64,000 nt of DNA from Edaphobacillus lindanitolerans (GTDB lineage Bacteria > Bacillota > Bacilli > Bacillales_A > Planococcaceae). The stretch is taken from NCBI RefSeq assembly GCF_900156305.1, contig NZ_FTPL01000001.1, positions 1,054,001 through 1,118,000 on the forward strand, read 5' to 3'. Within the stretch, counting starts at the first letter, position 1. Every line of letters begins with the position of its first letter. Positions 18,227-27,548 of the stretch are shown in pieces. The notes beneath the pieces were generated by a model. It worked only from the letters and a program-made list of their open reading frames with translations. It did not search any database and was not told the origin of the DNA. Position numbers and translations under genes: made by a program.

Positions 18227-19240
18227 TTATAACTTGATTTGATAATAATCCAAATACCAATCAATAAATTTACCGATGCCCTCTTTAATGGACGTTTGCG
18301 GTCGAAAATCAATGTCTCTATATAAGCTTTCAACATCTGCATAAGTTTCAGGCACATCACCGGGCTGGAGAGGCATGAAGTTCTTCTTCGCTTCGATCCC
18401 CAACTTATCCTCAATAGCTGTAATAAAATCCATCAACTTAACAGGGCTGTTATTCCCGATATTATAAACCCGATATGGTGCATAACTTGTCCCCGGGTCT
18501 GGATTCTTTCCTGTCCAGTAAGGATTCGGCTTTGCCGGCTTATCAACAAGACGTGAAATCGCTTCGACGATATCATCTACATACGTAAAGTCGCGCAGCA
18601 TGTTTCCATTGTTATAAACATCAATTGGCTTCCCCTCAATGATGTTCTTTGTAAACTTGAAGAGCGCCATGTCAGGACGTCCCCAAGGGCCGTAAACTGT
18701 AAAGAAACGTAGACCAGTAGTAGGAATAGTATAAAGACTGCTATATGTATGTGCCATGAGTTCGTTTGTTTTTTTTGTAGCAGCATAGAGGCTGAGTGGG
18801 TGGTCAACATTATCCTGTACAGAAAACGGCAATGTCTCATTTGCCCCATATACAGAACTAGATGATGCATAAAGTAAATGTTGTACTTTGTAGTTTCGCG
18901 AGACTTCTAAGACATTCATAAATCCCACTATGTTTGAATCAACATATGCTCGGGGATTTTCCAGACTGTATCGCACTCCGGCCTGAGCTGCTAAATTAAT
19001 CACTGTCTCAATTTCATGTTCTTCAAAAATAAGAGTTAATCTCTTCTCATCAATCAAATCAATATTATAGAATTCAAACTTCTCATGACTCTCAATTTCT
19101 TTTAACCTATCTTGTTTAAGTTTGATATCATAGTAATTATTTAAATTATCAACCCCAACTACTTCATATCCTCCCTTTAAAAGCCGCTTCGACAAGTTGA
19201 ACCCAATAAATCCCGCAACCCCAGTAATCATTACCTTCAA
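18227..19240 (-). CDS. UDP-hexuronic acid 4-epimerase-like SDR
   Basis: A 337-residue extended short-chain dehydrogenase. The NAD loop is [18 protein letters not shown], with the acidic determinant in [12 protein letters not shown]. Catalytic residues are the Ser run in [17 protein letters not shown] and Y-A-A-T-K-K. The pattern LNNYYD...LKQDRL and [17 protein letters not shown] is that of UDP-glucuronate/uronate 4-epimerases (CapI, LpsL). It follows the dehydrogenase gene in the same operon, so it probably epimerises that uronate product. Composition becomes AT-richer toward its 5' end, as does the block upstream. Confidence 0.87.
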   Translation of the reverse strand: MKVMITGVAGFIGFNLSKRLLKGGYEVVGVDNLNNYYDIKLKQDRLKEIESHEKFEFYNIDLIDEKRLTLIFEEHEIETVINLAAQAGVRYSLENPRAYVDSNIVGFMNVLEVSRNYKVQHLLYASSSSVYGANETLPFSVQDNVDHPLSLYAATKKTNELMAHTYSSLYTIPTTGLRFFTVYGPWGRPDMALFKFTKNIIEGKPIDVYNNGNMLRDFTYVDDIVEAISRLVDKPAKPNPYWTGKNPDPGTSYAPYRVYNIGNNSPVKLMDFITAIEDKLGIEAKKNFMPLQPGDVPETYADVESLYRDIDFRPQTSIKEGIGKFIDWYLDYYQIKL

Positions 19241-19259
19241 ATTAAAAACTCCTCAGTTT

Positions 19260-20432
19260 TTATTTTTTGATGAATTCCTTGAAATCATGATAAAAATCAT
19301 TTCTTTTTCTATCTAAGTGATCAACCATAAACTCTCCAGCCCGGTTATAGTTTCTTTTCGATTGATCAATCCTTAAATCTTCATTATTCAGCAAGTCCAG
19401 TATAAGTGTTGCTAATGCTTTATAATCGCCCGAATTATGTAAAAATCGACTATCAATTAACTCAGGAATACCACCCACATTTGTAGCCACAATCGGCAGA
19501 CCAAAATTCATAGCTTCTATTACCGATCTAGGAAGCCCTTCTGTCCTGCTAGGTTGGATATAGATATAGATACTTTCAAACCATTTATCTATTTCATTTT
19601 TAGTTAATTTTCCAAGGAAAGTAACATTGTTTTTCATTTTATTGTTCTCAATCCATTGTTTCCATTTTGATAAATCGCCCCCTCCGATTATTTCCAATTT
19701 GATATTTAGGTTAGGCATTTTTTTTATTATTCTCTTCAGCGCTAATAATGCAGTATCAACACCTTTATAATAAATATCTACTTGTCCAATTAAACCTATT
19801 TTAATTTCTTCTCGCTCTGGTATTCTTTTATCTAGGCTGTCCAAATAGCGATTCTGATATTCTCGATTTATAACAACATTAGATGCAGAATAAGTAAATC
19901 CTAAAGTCGGAAACTTCTTTTGAAGAGCATACTCAGTAACATAAATTGCATGCGTTGCATTTTTTAATACTCTTTTATATTTAAATGTTGCTAATGGTGC
20001 ATACATTTTTCCAAGTAAACTTCCATGATACCGAAAAGCATCATTAGGAAATCCCACTAATTCAACCGCAACAGGGATATTCTTCTTTTTAGCCAATTGA
20101 TAAGTTAATAACCCAACTGAACTAGGCAAACGAACAATCACGCAGTCAACTTTATTTAAGATATCATTGATTATTTTTTTTCCTCTATTTCTATTCCAGA
20201 AATATTTAGAGAAATTATTATTTAGCGATGGTATTTCTATAAACTCAACCCTCTCTCCGCTAGAAAGGGGTACTTCGTGCTGCAACTGATCTAGTTCAAT
20301 CTGTCTTGAAGCTACAATCATACTTTCAAATTCTTTCAAGTATCTTTTCCAAAGTGAGTAATCAAATGTATAACTATAATATAATTGATTATTCTTTATT
20401 ATTCTTACATCATGAGCGTATAATAATCTCAA
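19260..20432 (-). CDS. family 4 glycosyltransferase, AT-rich block
   Basis: A 390-residue GT-B glycosyltransferase. TTG at 20432 is taken as start because GGAGGTG lies six bases upstream; the frame is open to 20447. The C-terminal donor domain shows KIGLIGQVDIYYKGVDTALL, FLGKLTKNEI and the nucleotide-sugar motif QPSRTEGLPRSVIEAMNFG with the paired Glu residues. It is part of a strongly AT-rich, serotype-like block (19.2-23.1 kb) that also holds the polymerase and flippase. Sugar specificity is unknown. Confidence 0.82.
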   Translation of the reverse strand: MRLLYAHDVRIIKNNQLYYSYTFDYSLWKRYLKEFESMIVASRQIELDQLQHEVPLSSGERVEFIEIPSLNNNFSKYFWNRNRGKKIINDILNKVDCVIVRLPSSVGLLTYQLAKKKNIPVAVELVGFPNDAFRYHGSLLGKMYAPLATFKYKRVLKNATHAIYVTEYALQKKFPTLGFTYSASNVVINREYQNRYLDSLDKRIPEREEIKIGLIGQVDIYYKGVDTALLALKRIIKKMPNLNIKLEIIGGGDLSKWKQWIENNKMKNNVTFLGKLTKNEIDKWFESIYIYIQPSRTEGLPRSVIEAMNFGLPIVATNVGGIPELIDSRFLHNSGDYKALATLILDLLNNEDLRIDQSKRNYNRAGEFMVDHLDRKRNDFYHDFKEFIKK

Positions 20433-20437
20433 TGAAT

Positions 20438-21826
20438 TCACCTCCAAGAAACTTTATCATTCAAAAAGTAAATTATTAAAAACAGAAATAAGAAAAATGA
20501 AATGTCATTAGCCAAGATTGCCCCGTTCTGTGCGTTGACTAATCCTAACCGTGCAATAGCTATACTCAAAAAAAACAGAAGTTCTACTCTGCTACTACCA
20601 TTGCGAATGTTCATGAGCCAAATAGCTAAAGAAATGAACATTAAGGATAGTAGAGGGGATAAAACAATTCCTAAATAAATTACGCCTTGCCCAATCATTG
20701 GAAGTATTTGAGAAACATGATCACTATAATAAATTCTTTCGTTAAATATTTCGCTACCAGTCTTTAGTTCCATATTTTTTAAAAAGACATTAAAACCTAT
20801 TGTGGAACGAAAAATCTCATAGAAAATATTCATGTCATGAATTTCTTGACTAAATACTTTCTTTGCCTCAATTGCTATCGCAACATTATACGGGCCAGCT
20901 AAATATACTTGTAATGTTTCGGCTAAGTCTGTAAGTGGGTCTTGGCCGTTCGTTGCTGTCATATAATTACGTTGTTCAGTGATAGAACTTGTGATGAATA
21001 TTCCTACAAAAATGAGCGGTAATATAAAAATCAAAGTTCTTTTCGAAAATAATTTATAGAAAAATACAACAGTAACAATTGTTGTTATTACATAATCCAT
21101 CCGATTGTTTCCAAAAACCAATAAAATACTAACTATAACCACCATAAAAGCTATGAGAATTACTTTTTTTTGTTTTCTTTTGTTATACAAATTACTTAAA
21201 TAAGACATGATTAAAACAAAAGCCAAGTATTTAGAAATTACAAGCACGTAAGTAATTAAATTACCCATAGCTGAATCATAAATATTTGTTTTTGACACAA
21301 TTATTTTTCCAAAAGAGAAACCATTCAATGAAGAAGGAAAAAGAAAGGCACTAACGATCGAAACGCCAATGAATAAAATATAAACGAAATGATTTTTAGG
21401 ATAGGTTAAGTTTACATTCCCTAATTTCAGAAACACTTTAAATGATATTGTTATAAATAGCCAAACTATAACTAATTCATAAACCATTAACTGCAAAGCA
21501 TAATCAAGAGAGCTTGAGGTAGGCGGGATGTTTGACCTCCCTCCATAGTACGATGTACTAGTGATCAAAAATGGAAGGATTACATATCTAAGAAAACTAG
21601 TTCCCAAAAAAACAAACATGAACAAGTTAATTATTTTTTCTCTCAAAATTAATATTGACACAAAGTACAAACTGCCGAATAGTAACGGGAGATAATATAA
21701 CTTCTCGTATCCTGCTTGGATAGGAGTATAAGCTATATATATTGCAACAAGGAGGGATACGCCAAATATAAAAAAACTTAAAAGGGGGTAGAAAATCTTT
21801 CTGGCACTAATACTTCTAATGTTCAT
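20438..21826 (-). CDS. polysaccharide polymerase (Wzy/O-antigen polymerase-like)
   Basis: A 462-residue very hydrophobic protein with about 10-12 transmembrane helices and a large external loop near 290-345 (ITEQRNYMTATNGQDPLTD ...). Position between flippase and glycosyltransferase in an EPS operon, size and topology all fit a Wzy-type polymerase, which joins repeat units on the outer face of the membrane. These proteins share little sequence, so the call rests on context and topology. The start overlaps the flippase stop (ATGA). Low GC compared with neighbours suggests transfer of this block. Confidence 0.7.
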   Translation of the reverse strand: MNIRSISARKIFYPLLSFFIFGVSLLVAIYIAYTPIQAGYEKLYYLPLLFGSLYFVSILILREKIINLFMFVFLGTSFLRYVILPFLITSTSYYGGRSNIPPTSSSLDYALQLMVYELVIVWLFITISFKVFLKLGNVNLTYPKNHFVYILFIGVSIVSAFLFPSSLNGFSFGKIIVSKTNIYDSAMGNLITYVLVISKYLAFVLIMSYLSNLYNKRKQKKVILIAFMVVIVSILLVFGNNRMDYVITTIVTVVFFYKLFSKRTLIFILPLIFVGIFITSSITEQRNYMTATNGQDPLTDLAETLQVYLAGPYNVAIAIEAKKVFSQEIHDMNIFYEIFRSTIGFNVFLKNMELKTGSEIFNERIYYSDHVSQILPMIGQGVIYLGIVLSPLLSLMFISLAIWLMNIRNGSSRVELLFFLSIAIARLGLVNAQNGAILANDISFFLFLFLIIYFLNDKVSWR

Positions 21827-23040
21827 TCTTTTTCTCTCTTTAATTCCCTACTTAAAAACACTATCCTTAGAGTTAGCAACACACTCGACGAAATAATCAA
21901 TGCAACTCCCGCTCCCATAATATCGTATTTTCTAATAAGCCACATACTCGTAATTATATTTATTACTAAGCTAATGAGGGTGATAATTGGTTGAACTCTT
22001 ATACACCTGGCAGCCATAAGACCATTATCCATGTTCCAACTAATGGAATTAATTGAAACGGATAAAGTTATAAGAATAAACAAGTTTTTATAATCAGAGT
22101 ATTCCTTTCCGTAAATAGCCCCTAATATCCACTCTCCAAAGAAGAATACAATTACAAGCATCAATAAGCTAATTGCTATTGATATAATTGTTAATTGACC
22201 AAATAATACTTTCCTAAATTCTTTTTTTTGATTTTCGTTATACAAATTTGAAAGTTTTGGAAGAAACACTTGCGTCATTGAGTTCATAAATGTATTAGAT
22301 ATGTTCAGTAAAAATACTATGGCTGAAAAAATCCCTAACTTGACAGGAGTGGTAAAGAGCTCTAAAAAGTATCTAGGAATATTTGCATTAAGTGAAAACA
22401 AGAACTGAACGATCCCCAACGGAATTCCTAACTTAATAATATCTTTAACCGTTGATAGGTTAATTGACGTCGTATAAAGTGGGTGATATTTCCTTTTCAT
22501 CAGAACCTTCTCAATAAACATATAGAACATAAATTGGACTATCACTTGTATAAATAAAGCAATGAGAATATTTTTAACAGAAAATAATGAGATGGAAAAT
22601 ACCAATAAAAGAACGACCTGTTTCCAAATAATTAGTTTTGCTACTAACTTCAAGTTGTTTTCTTTATGCGGAATCGCGTAATACATGTCTGACTGTAAAT
22701 CTAATATCTTTATTAGTCCTACGAAAAACATTAAGAAAAAGTATTCCTTGTAAAAAACCATAATAACAAAAAGCATAATAGTTAAAGAGAGTAAGCTAGT
22801 AATGCTTCTAGTTCTTAAATAGTTCCCAACATTGTTGTTTTGTTCCGTGATAAAGAGGGATCTCAATTTCATGTTACCCAGCAAAGAAATTGGTGCTGTT
22901 ACCGCAAGCGCTAAAGAATAGAGTCCTACTTCAACTGCTGATAATTGCTTAGCAATCACAATAATAATAAGCCATTTCGAAAATGCGGAAATAACATTTG
23001 CTATAAATATCCAGCTCATTTTTTTCATTATAGATTTCAT
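21823..23040 (-). CDS. polysaccharide flippase (Wzx/oligosaccharidyl-lipid exporter)
   Basis: A 405-residue membrane protein with about 12 helices; the start is ATG 23040 (the codon before is an in-frame TTG). The N-terminus IFIANVISAFSKWLIIIVIA, with QLSAVEVGLYSLALAV following, is typical of the MOP/PST flippases that move undecaprenyl-linked repeat units across the membrane. Neighbouring polymerase and glycosyltransferases support this. AT-rich codon use and many Ile/Leu/Lys residues mark it as part of the variable block. Confidence 0.82.
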   Translation of the reverse strand: MKSIMKKMSWIFIANVISAFSKWLIIIVIAKQLSAVEVGLYSLALAVTAPISLLGNMKLRSLFITEQNNNVGNYLRTRSITSLLSLTIMLFVIMVFYKEYFFLMFFVGLIKILDLQSDMYYAIPHKENNLKLVAKLIIWKQVVLLLVFSISLFSVKNILIALFIQVIVQFMFYMFIEKVLMKRKYHPLYTTSINLSTVKDIIKLGIPLGIVQFLFSLNANIPRYFLELFTTPVKLGIFSAIVFLLNISNTFMNSMTQVFLPKLSNLYNENQKKEFRKVLFGQLTIISIAISLLMLVIVFFFGEWILGAIYGKEYSDYKNLFILITLSVSINSISWNMDNGLMAARCIRVQPIITLISLVINIITSMWLIRKYDIMGAGVALIISSSVLLTLRIVFLSRELKREKE

Positions 23041-23177
23041 CAAAACAGTCTCTTTCTTAAATAACTTAACTATCCATTTCTGTCCGATTTTAAAGTTATT
23101 CTCACTAAGGAATATTCTTCTTTAAATCTAAAGTTATTTTCATCTCCTAAATCTTTTCAAGGATCTAAAGTTCTAGA

Positions 23178-25007
23178 TCATACTTTTGTAAGTGATTTGG
23201 ACGGAGACTCAGGAATTTTTCGATTTGCGAGAGAGATGAGCGTTAGCTTTAATTCTTCTTCCTTCATCGTAGATAGCGTGCTAAGGACGTAAAGTTGTTC
23301 TGATTCCGCAATTGGCGTCGCGCGTCCTATATGGATTTTCGGAAAGACTTGCTCTTGTTGGATTTCAGAAGTATCCAGAAGTTCTTCATACAGTTTCTCG
23401 CCCGGCCGGATGCCAGAGTAGGCGATGCCGATGTCTTCTACCTCATAGCCGGACAGCTTAATGAGGTTGCGGGCGAGGTCGGTGATTTTGACGGGTTCGC
23501 CCATGTCGAGGACGAATACTTCCCCGCCACTTGCGAGTGTGCCGGCCTGGATGACGAGCCGAGATGCTTCCGGGATCGTCATGAAGTAGCGGGTCATGCG
23601 CTCGTCGGTGACGGTGACCGGGCCGCCTGCCGCGATTTGTTTTTTGAACAACGGAACGACCGAGCCTCGGGAGCCGAGGACATTGCCGAACCGGACAGCG
23701 GCGAATTTTGTGTTGCTCGTCTTCGCAAGGTTTTGAACGACCATTTCGGCAAAGCGCTTCGTTGCGCCCATGACATTCGGCGGATTGACGGCTTTGTCTG
23801 TCGAGACGAGGACAAAGTAGCCAACACCAAATGTGTCGGCGGCTTCTGCAACATTTTTCGTGCCGAAGATGTTGTTCTTCACCGCTTCAAACGGGTTCGC
23901 TTCCATGAGCGGGACGTGCTTGTGTGCAGCTGCGTGATAGATCACGTCCGGCGCTAGTTCAGAGATGATGTCGAAGATCCGGTTGCGGTCCTGGACGTCT
24001 GCGATAACCGGGATGATCTCTGTGTTTTGTCCCATTCCTTTGAGTTCACGGTCAATGAGATAAATCGAGTTCTCTCCGTGACCGACCAGAACAAGCTTCT
24101 TTGGCTGGAATCTCATGACTTGTCGGCAAATTTCCGAGCCGATCGAGCCTCCTGCACCGGTCACCAATATCGTTTTATTCTCAAGCTTGTCCGCGATGGC
24201 TTTCATATCGAGTTCAACTTCTTCGCGGCCGAGCAGGTCTTCAATCTTCACGTCACGAATGTCATTCACCGATACTTTCCCGGTCATAAGGTCCTCGATA
24301 CGCGGAATCGTCTGAGTACGGGCACCTGTGTCGATGCAAAGCTTTGTCAGTTCGGCTGTATCCATTTTGGGCATCGACGGGATAGCGATGACAATATTCT
24401 CGATTTGATGTTCTTTAACTAACCTGGGAATGTCTTTGAGGCCCCCGGCGACATTGACACCGTATATATCGAGTTGTTGTTTTGTCCGATCATCATCCAC
24501 GAAAACGATCGGTTTGAGGCCGTTCTCCGGGTTTTGGTTCATTTGTCGGACAACCATTGTACCGGCTTGACCGGCTCCGACGACCATCGTTGGCTTGAAT
24601 TCCCCGTTCGTCCGCTTGACTTTTGAGTCTCTATACATCCGCCATACGAACCGAGAGCCGCCGATCAACATTAGGTGAAGCATCCATGTAATCATCAGTG
24701 CCCGGAAATAGATGTGTTGGACACCAATCAATTGAACGACAGACACTACGGCAATCGTAATGGTTACTGACTTTATAATTGCCTTCAGCTCTCCGACCGA
24801 AGCGTAAGCCCACGCTTTTTTGTACAGACCGTAAAACGACGCAGTCACATGGTGCGCGACAAAAATGGTTAGGGCACTGATGAGCAAGGTTTTAGACTGG
24901 ATGATGCCAGGTGTCGGATTTAAAAGTAGAAAACTTACATAAATCGACAAAAACACAATAAATGAATCGATCGTTGCCAAACCTGCAAGTCGTTTAGGGT
25001 AACTCAT
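23178..25007 (-). CDS. EpsC/PglF/CapD-like membrane UDP-GlcNAc 4,6-dehydratase
   Basis: About 609 residues from ATG 25007 (MSYPKRLAGLATIDSFIVFL), chosen because EpsC homologues begin this way; the frame is open to 25073. Four transmembrane helices (about 10-125) precede a first Rossmann region (VVGAGQAGTMVVRQM) and the SDR catalytic domain with ILVTGAGGSIGSEICRQV. The usual Ser-Tyr-Lys triad appears as STDKAVNPPNVMGATKR, with Met in place of the Tyr. This Met variant is the known signature of PglF/FlaA1-type inverting or retaining dehydratases. It should make UDP-4-keto-6-deoxy-GlcNAc for the aminotransferase at 13368-14516. GC-rich relative to the adjoining flippase. Confidence 0.9.
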   Translation of the reverse strand: MSYPKRLAGLATIDSFIVFLSIYVSFLLLNPTPGIIQSKTLLISALTIFVAHHVTASFYGLYKKAWAYASVGELKAIIKSVTITIAVVSVVQLIGVQHIYFRALMITWMLHLMLIGGSRFVWRMYRDSKVKRTNGEFKPTMVVGAGQAGTMVVRQMNQNPENGLKPIVFVDDDRTKQQLDIYGVNVAGGLKDIPRLVKEHQIENIVIAIPSMPKMDTAELTKLCIDTGARTQTIPRIEDLMTGKVSVNDIRDVKIEDLLGREEVELDMKAIADKLENKTILVTGAGGSIGSEICRQVMRFQPKKLVLVGHGENSIYLIDRELKGMGQNTEIIPVIADVQDRNRIFDIISELAPDVIYHAAAHKHVPLMEANPFEAVKNNIFGTKNVAEAADTFGVGYFVLVSTDKAVNPPNVMGATKRFAEMVVQNLAKTSNTKFAAVRFGNVLGSRGSVVPLFKKQIAAGGPVTVTDERMTRYFMTIPEASRLVIQAGTLASGGEVFVLDMGEPVKITDLARNLIKLSGYEVEDIGIAYSGIRPGEKLYEELLDTSEIQQEQVFPKIHIGRATPIAESEQLYVLSTLSTMKEEELKLTLISLANRKIPESPSKSLTKV

Positions 25008-25113
25008 TGATTTGCCAATACCTCCTCTTAATTCGAAAGCCATAGCAACACTTGAGTCTATTATACCTCTCAACTAGTAACCTTTGGTATATTTAATTGC
25101 AAAATCCGACAGT

Positions 25114-25881
25114 TCACCCGAAAATAAACCATTTTTTCTTCTTTTCCAATACCTCCGGTTCCAACACAATGGCGTCTCTTTTCTCTATTACCCTGGCGTT
25201 GTTTTCCAGTGCTATATCGACAAAATCTGCCCGGCCCCTCTTTTCCAGGTAGGTAAGACCTGCATCAAAGTAGAACTTCCGTTTTTCTGTGTTATGGGCA
25301 TCAGAACCATAGAAATGAACGAGTTTAGCATCAATCAGCCGGAGGGCAGCTTCCTTGATCGTGGAGCCGAATGAACCGTTGACGGCTCCTGCCGTCACTT
25401 GGGAAAGCGCACCATGGTTGACAAGTCGCAACAGGCGCTCAGGCTTTTCAACAATCGCCTTGTTCCTCTCCGGATGAGCAATGATTGGGGTGATTTTGTG
25501 GTTCATCAACCCCTGGATCACTCCCACTGTATAATTCGGGATGCTTTGGGACGGGAGTTCCAGCAGAAGATATTGGGATTCTGCGAGTGTCCAGAACTCT
25601 CCTCTCTTTAGCCGGTCAACCAGATCGTCACAAAGCCTGATTTCATGGCCTGATGAAAGCTCGATCTGAAGGCTCTCTTCTTTTGCAGCCGCCCTCAGCT
25701 TTCCGAGTCCATCTTCCACTGCTTCTTTTGATACATGGAACTGGGGATGGCAAACATGGGAAGTGGAAATTAAATGAGTGATGCCTTCCTTCTCTGCTTG
25801 TTTCAGCATGTCGACCGCAGTTTTCAGGTCTGTCGGCCCATCATCCGCGTCGGGAATGATATGCGTATGGATATCGATCAT
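25114..25881 (-). CDS. CpsB/YwqE-type tyrosine-protein phosphatase
   Basis: A 255-residue PHP-family manganese-dependent phosphotyrosine phosphatase, starting at ATG 25881 after AAGGAAAGGG. The PHP metal ligands are visible: IDIHTHIIPDADDGP, STSHVCHP, SSGHEIRL, IIAHPERN and HFYGSDAHNTEKR. In the Wzy-dependent EPS system it removes phosphates from the C-terminal tyrosines of the partner kinase encoded just upstream and so controls chain length and output. YwqE is 254 residues, matching this start. Confidence 0.92.
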   Translation of the reverse strand: MIDIHTHIIPDADDGPTDLKTAVDMLKQAEKEGITHLISTSHVCHPQFHVSKEAVEDGLGKLRAAAKEESLQIELSSGHEIRLCDDLVDRLKRGEFWTLAESQYLLLELPSQSIPNYTVGVIQGLMNHKITPIIAHPERNKAIVEKPERLLRLVNHGALSQVTAGAVNGSFGSTIKEAALRLIDAKLVHFYGSDAHNTEKRKFYFDAGLTYLEKRGRADFVDIALENNARVIEKRDAIVLEPEVLEKKKKWFIFG

Positions 25882-25938
25882 GTTTCCCTTTCCTTTCCTT
25901 CTGTAGATACAGGAAAAGAGCAAGAAGGCCCGCTCTTC

Positions 25939-26652
25939 TTACTCCTGTGTTCCGTAATATTGGTAATATCCGTCTTTGTCGATCTGATAGTTATTGAGAA
26001 CCGTGCCAAGAACGCGTGCGCGTGCTTTTTCCAAAAGGGAAATAGCCTTTTCCAAGTTTTCCTTCTCCGTAGCGCCTGAATTCACCACGAAAATAGTCCC
26101 GTCGCTTTGGTTTGCCAGAATCTGCGCATCTGTCACCGAAAGAGTTGGGGGCGCATCAAAAACAATCATTTCATATTGTTGCTTCAACGAATCCACAAGC
26201 CGGGTCATTGCCCTGGAACCGAGCAGCTCTGCAGGATTCGGAGGGATTGGACCGCTCGTCATAATATGTAGATTCGGCGAGATTTCTGTTTGGCGGATCG
26301 CCTCATTGGCAGTCTGTTGCTGCGTCAGGACACTGGAAAGACCGGCACTATTAACCAGGTTGAACGTATAGTGCACAGTCGGCTTGCGCATGTCCGCATC
26401 AATGAGAAGGACACGCTTGCCGTCCTGCGCAAAAAGAGTCGCGATATTCGCTGACACGGTCGATTTCCCGTCTCCGGGAGTCGCCGATGTGACGAGAAGG
26501 GTGTTCAGCTCGTCATCCACCGTAGAGAAGATGATGTTCGATCTGAGCGTACGAAATTGCTCGGATACGACGGAACGGGGACTTGCAGAAACCACTAGTT
26601 TTCGGGCGCGCTGCTCAAGCTGGTTTTTCCTCTTTTTTCTCTTCAGCATCAT
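25939..26652 (-). CDS. CapB/YwqD-type tyrosine kinase (BY-kinase)
   Basis: A 237-residue bacterial tyrosine kinase. Walker A is SATPGDGKSTVSAN (about 56-69), Walker A' VLLIDADMRKPT, and Walker B VFDAPPTLSVTDA. The C-terminal tail YYQYYGTQE is the short Tyr cluster that is autophosphorylated. Starts at ATG 26652 with AAAGGAGG and overlaps the end of the membrane activator gene by four bases. It needs the cytoplasmic end of that partner for activity and regulates polymerisation of the EPS. A second pattern, SPRSVVSEQFRTLRSNI, is the oligomerisation helix of this family. Confidence 0.93.
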   Translation of the reverse strand: MMLKRKKRKNQLEQRARKLVVSASPRSVVSEQFRTLRSNIIFSTVDDELNTLLVTSATPGDGKSTVSANIATLFAQDGKRVLLIDADMRKPTVHYTFNLVNSAGLSSVLTQQQTANEAIRQTEISPNLHIMTSGPIPPNPAELLGSRAMTRLVDSLKQQYEMIVFDAPPTLSVTDAQILANQSDGTIFVVNSGATEKENLEKAISLLEKARARVLGTVLNNYQIDKDGYYQYYGTQE

Positions 26653-27374
26653 TTGCGCCTCCTTTGTGATCGGACAACGTTCGAGAGGTTCACATCAGAA
26701 TCCGGAATCGGGCTGATCAGGCCGATGATCGGCAGGCCGGTCAGCTCTTCGATATCATTTTCTGTTTTCACGGTCGTATCCAGATACTCCAAGAGGAACG
26801 CCAGACCCACTCCAAGCATGAGACCGATCACAGCGCCGATCGCCATATTCAAAATCGGATCCGGTTTCACCGGAGCAGGAGACGCGGGCATGACAGCAGG
26901 AGCCAGGATATTGACGTTATCCACATTCATCAATGTCGGAATTTCATGTTCAAAAACATTGGCCGTCGTGTTGGCAATTTCCACCGCACGCTGCTGGCTC
27001 GGATCTTGCACGGCCACTGTGATCACCTGGGAGTTCTGTTCACTGCTCACCGAGATCTTGCTGTTGAGCGAAGAGGCAGTCTCATCCAGGTTCAATTCTT
27101 TAATCACTTTGTTTAAGATCGCGGGGCTTTTGATGACGACATTGTATGTATTGATGAGCTGAAGGTTCGTCTGGATATCTTGAGAAGTGAACTGGGATGC
27201 TTCTCTTTCCGTCTGGTTCACCAAGATCTGGGTGGAGGCCTGGTAGATTGGCGTCATGACCAGGAAGCTGATGACCCCCGCCGCCGTCACCGTCAGTAAA
27301 ACACTGAGCAGGATTAAGGTCAGCCGTTTCCGCAGTGTTTTGAACAGGTCCTGCAAACTGATTGTCTCTTCCAT
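26649..27374 (-). CDS. CapA/YwqC-type chain-length modulator and kinase activator (Wzz-like)
   Basis: A 241-residue membrane protein with two transmembrane helices (about 17-37 and 175-195) framing an extracellular domain. The Wzz pattern appears as SLQDLFKTLRKRLTLIL at the N-terminus, IYQASTQILV, and Pro-rich PASPAPVKPDPILNMAIG before TM2. The cytoplasmic tail after TM2 (EYLDTTVKTENDIEELTGLP) contacts and activates the tyrosine kinase encoded next. It is the first gene of the EPS operon, with an upstream extended -10 at 27428-27436. Confidence 0.9.
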   Translation of the reverse strand: MEETISLQDLFKTLRKRLTLILLSVLLTVTAAGVISFLVMTPIYQASTQILVNQTEREASQFTSQDIQTNLQLINTYNVVIKSPAILNKVIKELNLDETASSLNSKISVSSEQNSQVITVAVQDPSQQRAVEIANTTANVFEHEIPTLMNVDNVNILAPAVMPASPAPVKPDPILNMAIGAVIGLMLGVGLAFLLEYLDTTVKTENDIEELTGLPIIGLISPIPDSDVNLSNVVRSQRRRK

Positions 27375-27427
27375 CCATTGTGCCCCTTTACTTTGTTAAT
27401 AACTGTATATCTAACACTCACTCCCTC

Positions 27428-27436
27428 AGTATAGCA
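27428..27436 (-). promoter_or_regulatory. extended -10 promoter element for the EPS operon
   Basis: TGCTATACT on the minus strand, an extended -10 (TGn plus TATACT), 54 bases before the first EPS gene. No good -35 is seen, as is usual with an extended -10. Confidence 0.45.
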
Positions 27437-27491
27437 TGAGTTTGGTAAGAATTGTGTCGATTATTACAACTCTCTGTTAAAATAGATTAGA

Positions 27492-27525
27492 ATAAGTCTA
27501 CTTATGTGATAATTTGATAAGTCTA
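27492..27525 (+). promoter_or_regulatory. repeated ATAAGTCTA element between EPS operon and SGNH gene
   Basis: ATAAGTCTA occurs at 27492-27500 and 27517-27525 (25-bp offset). The first copy is part of a perfect inverted repeat ATAAGT-CT-ACTTAT (27492-27505). It lies in the divergent promoter region, so it could coordinate both transcripts. Operator function is inference. Confidence 0.35.
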
Positions 27526-27548
27526 TATCAGAAGGGAAGTGAAAGCGA

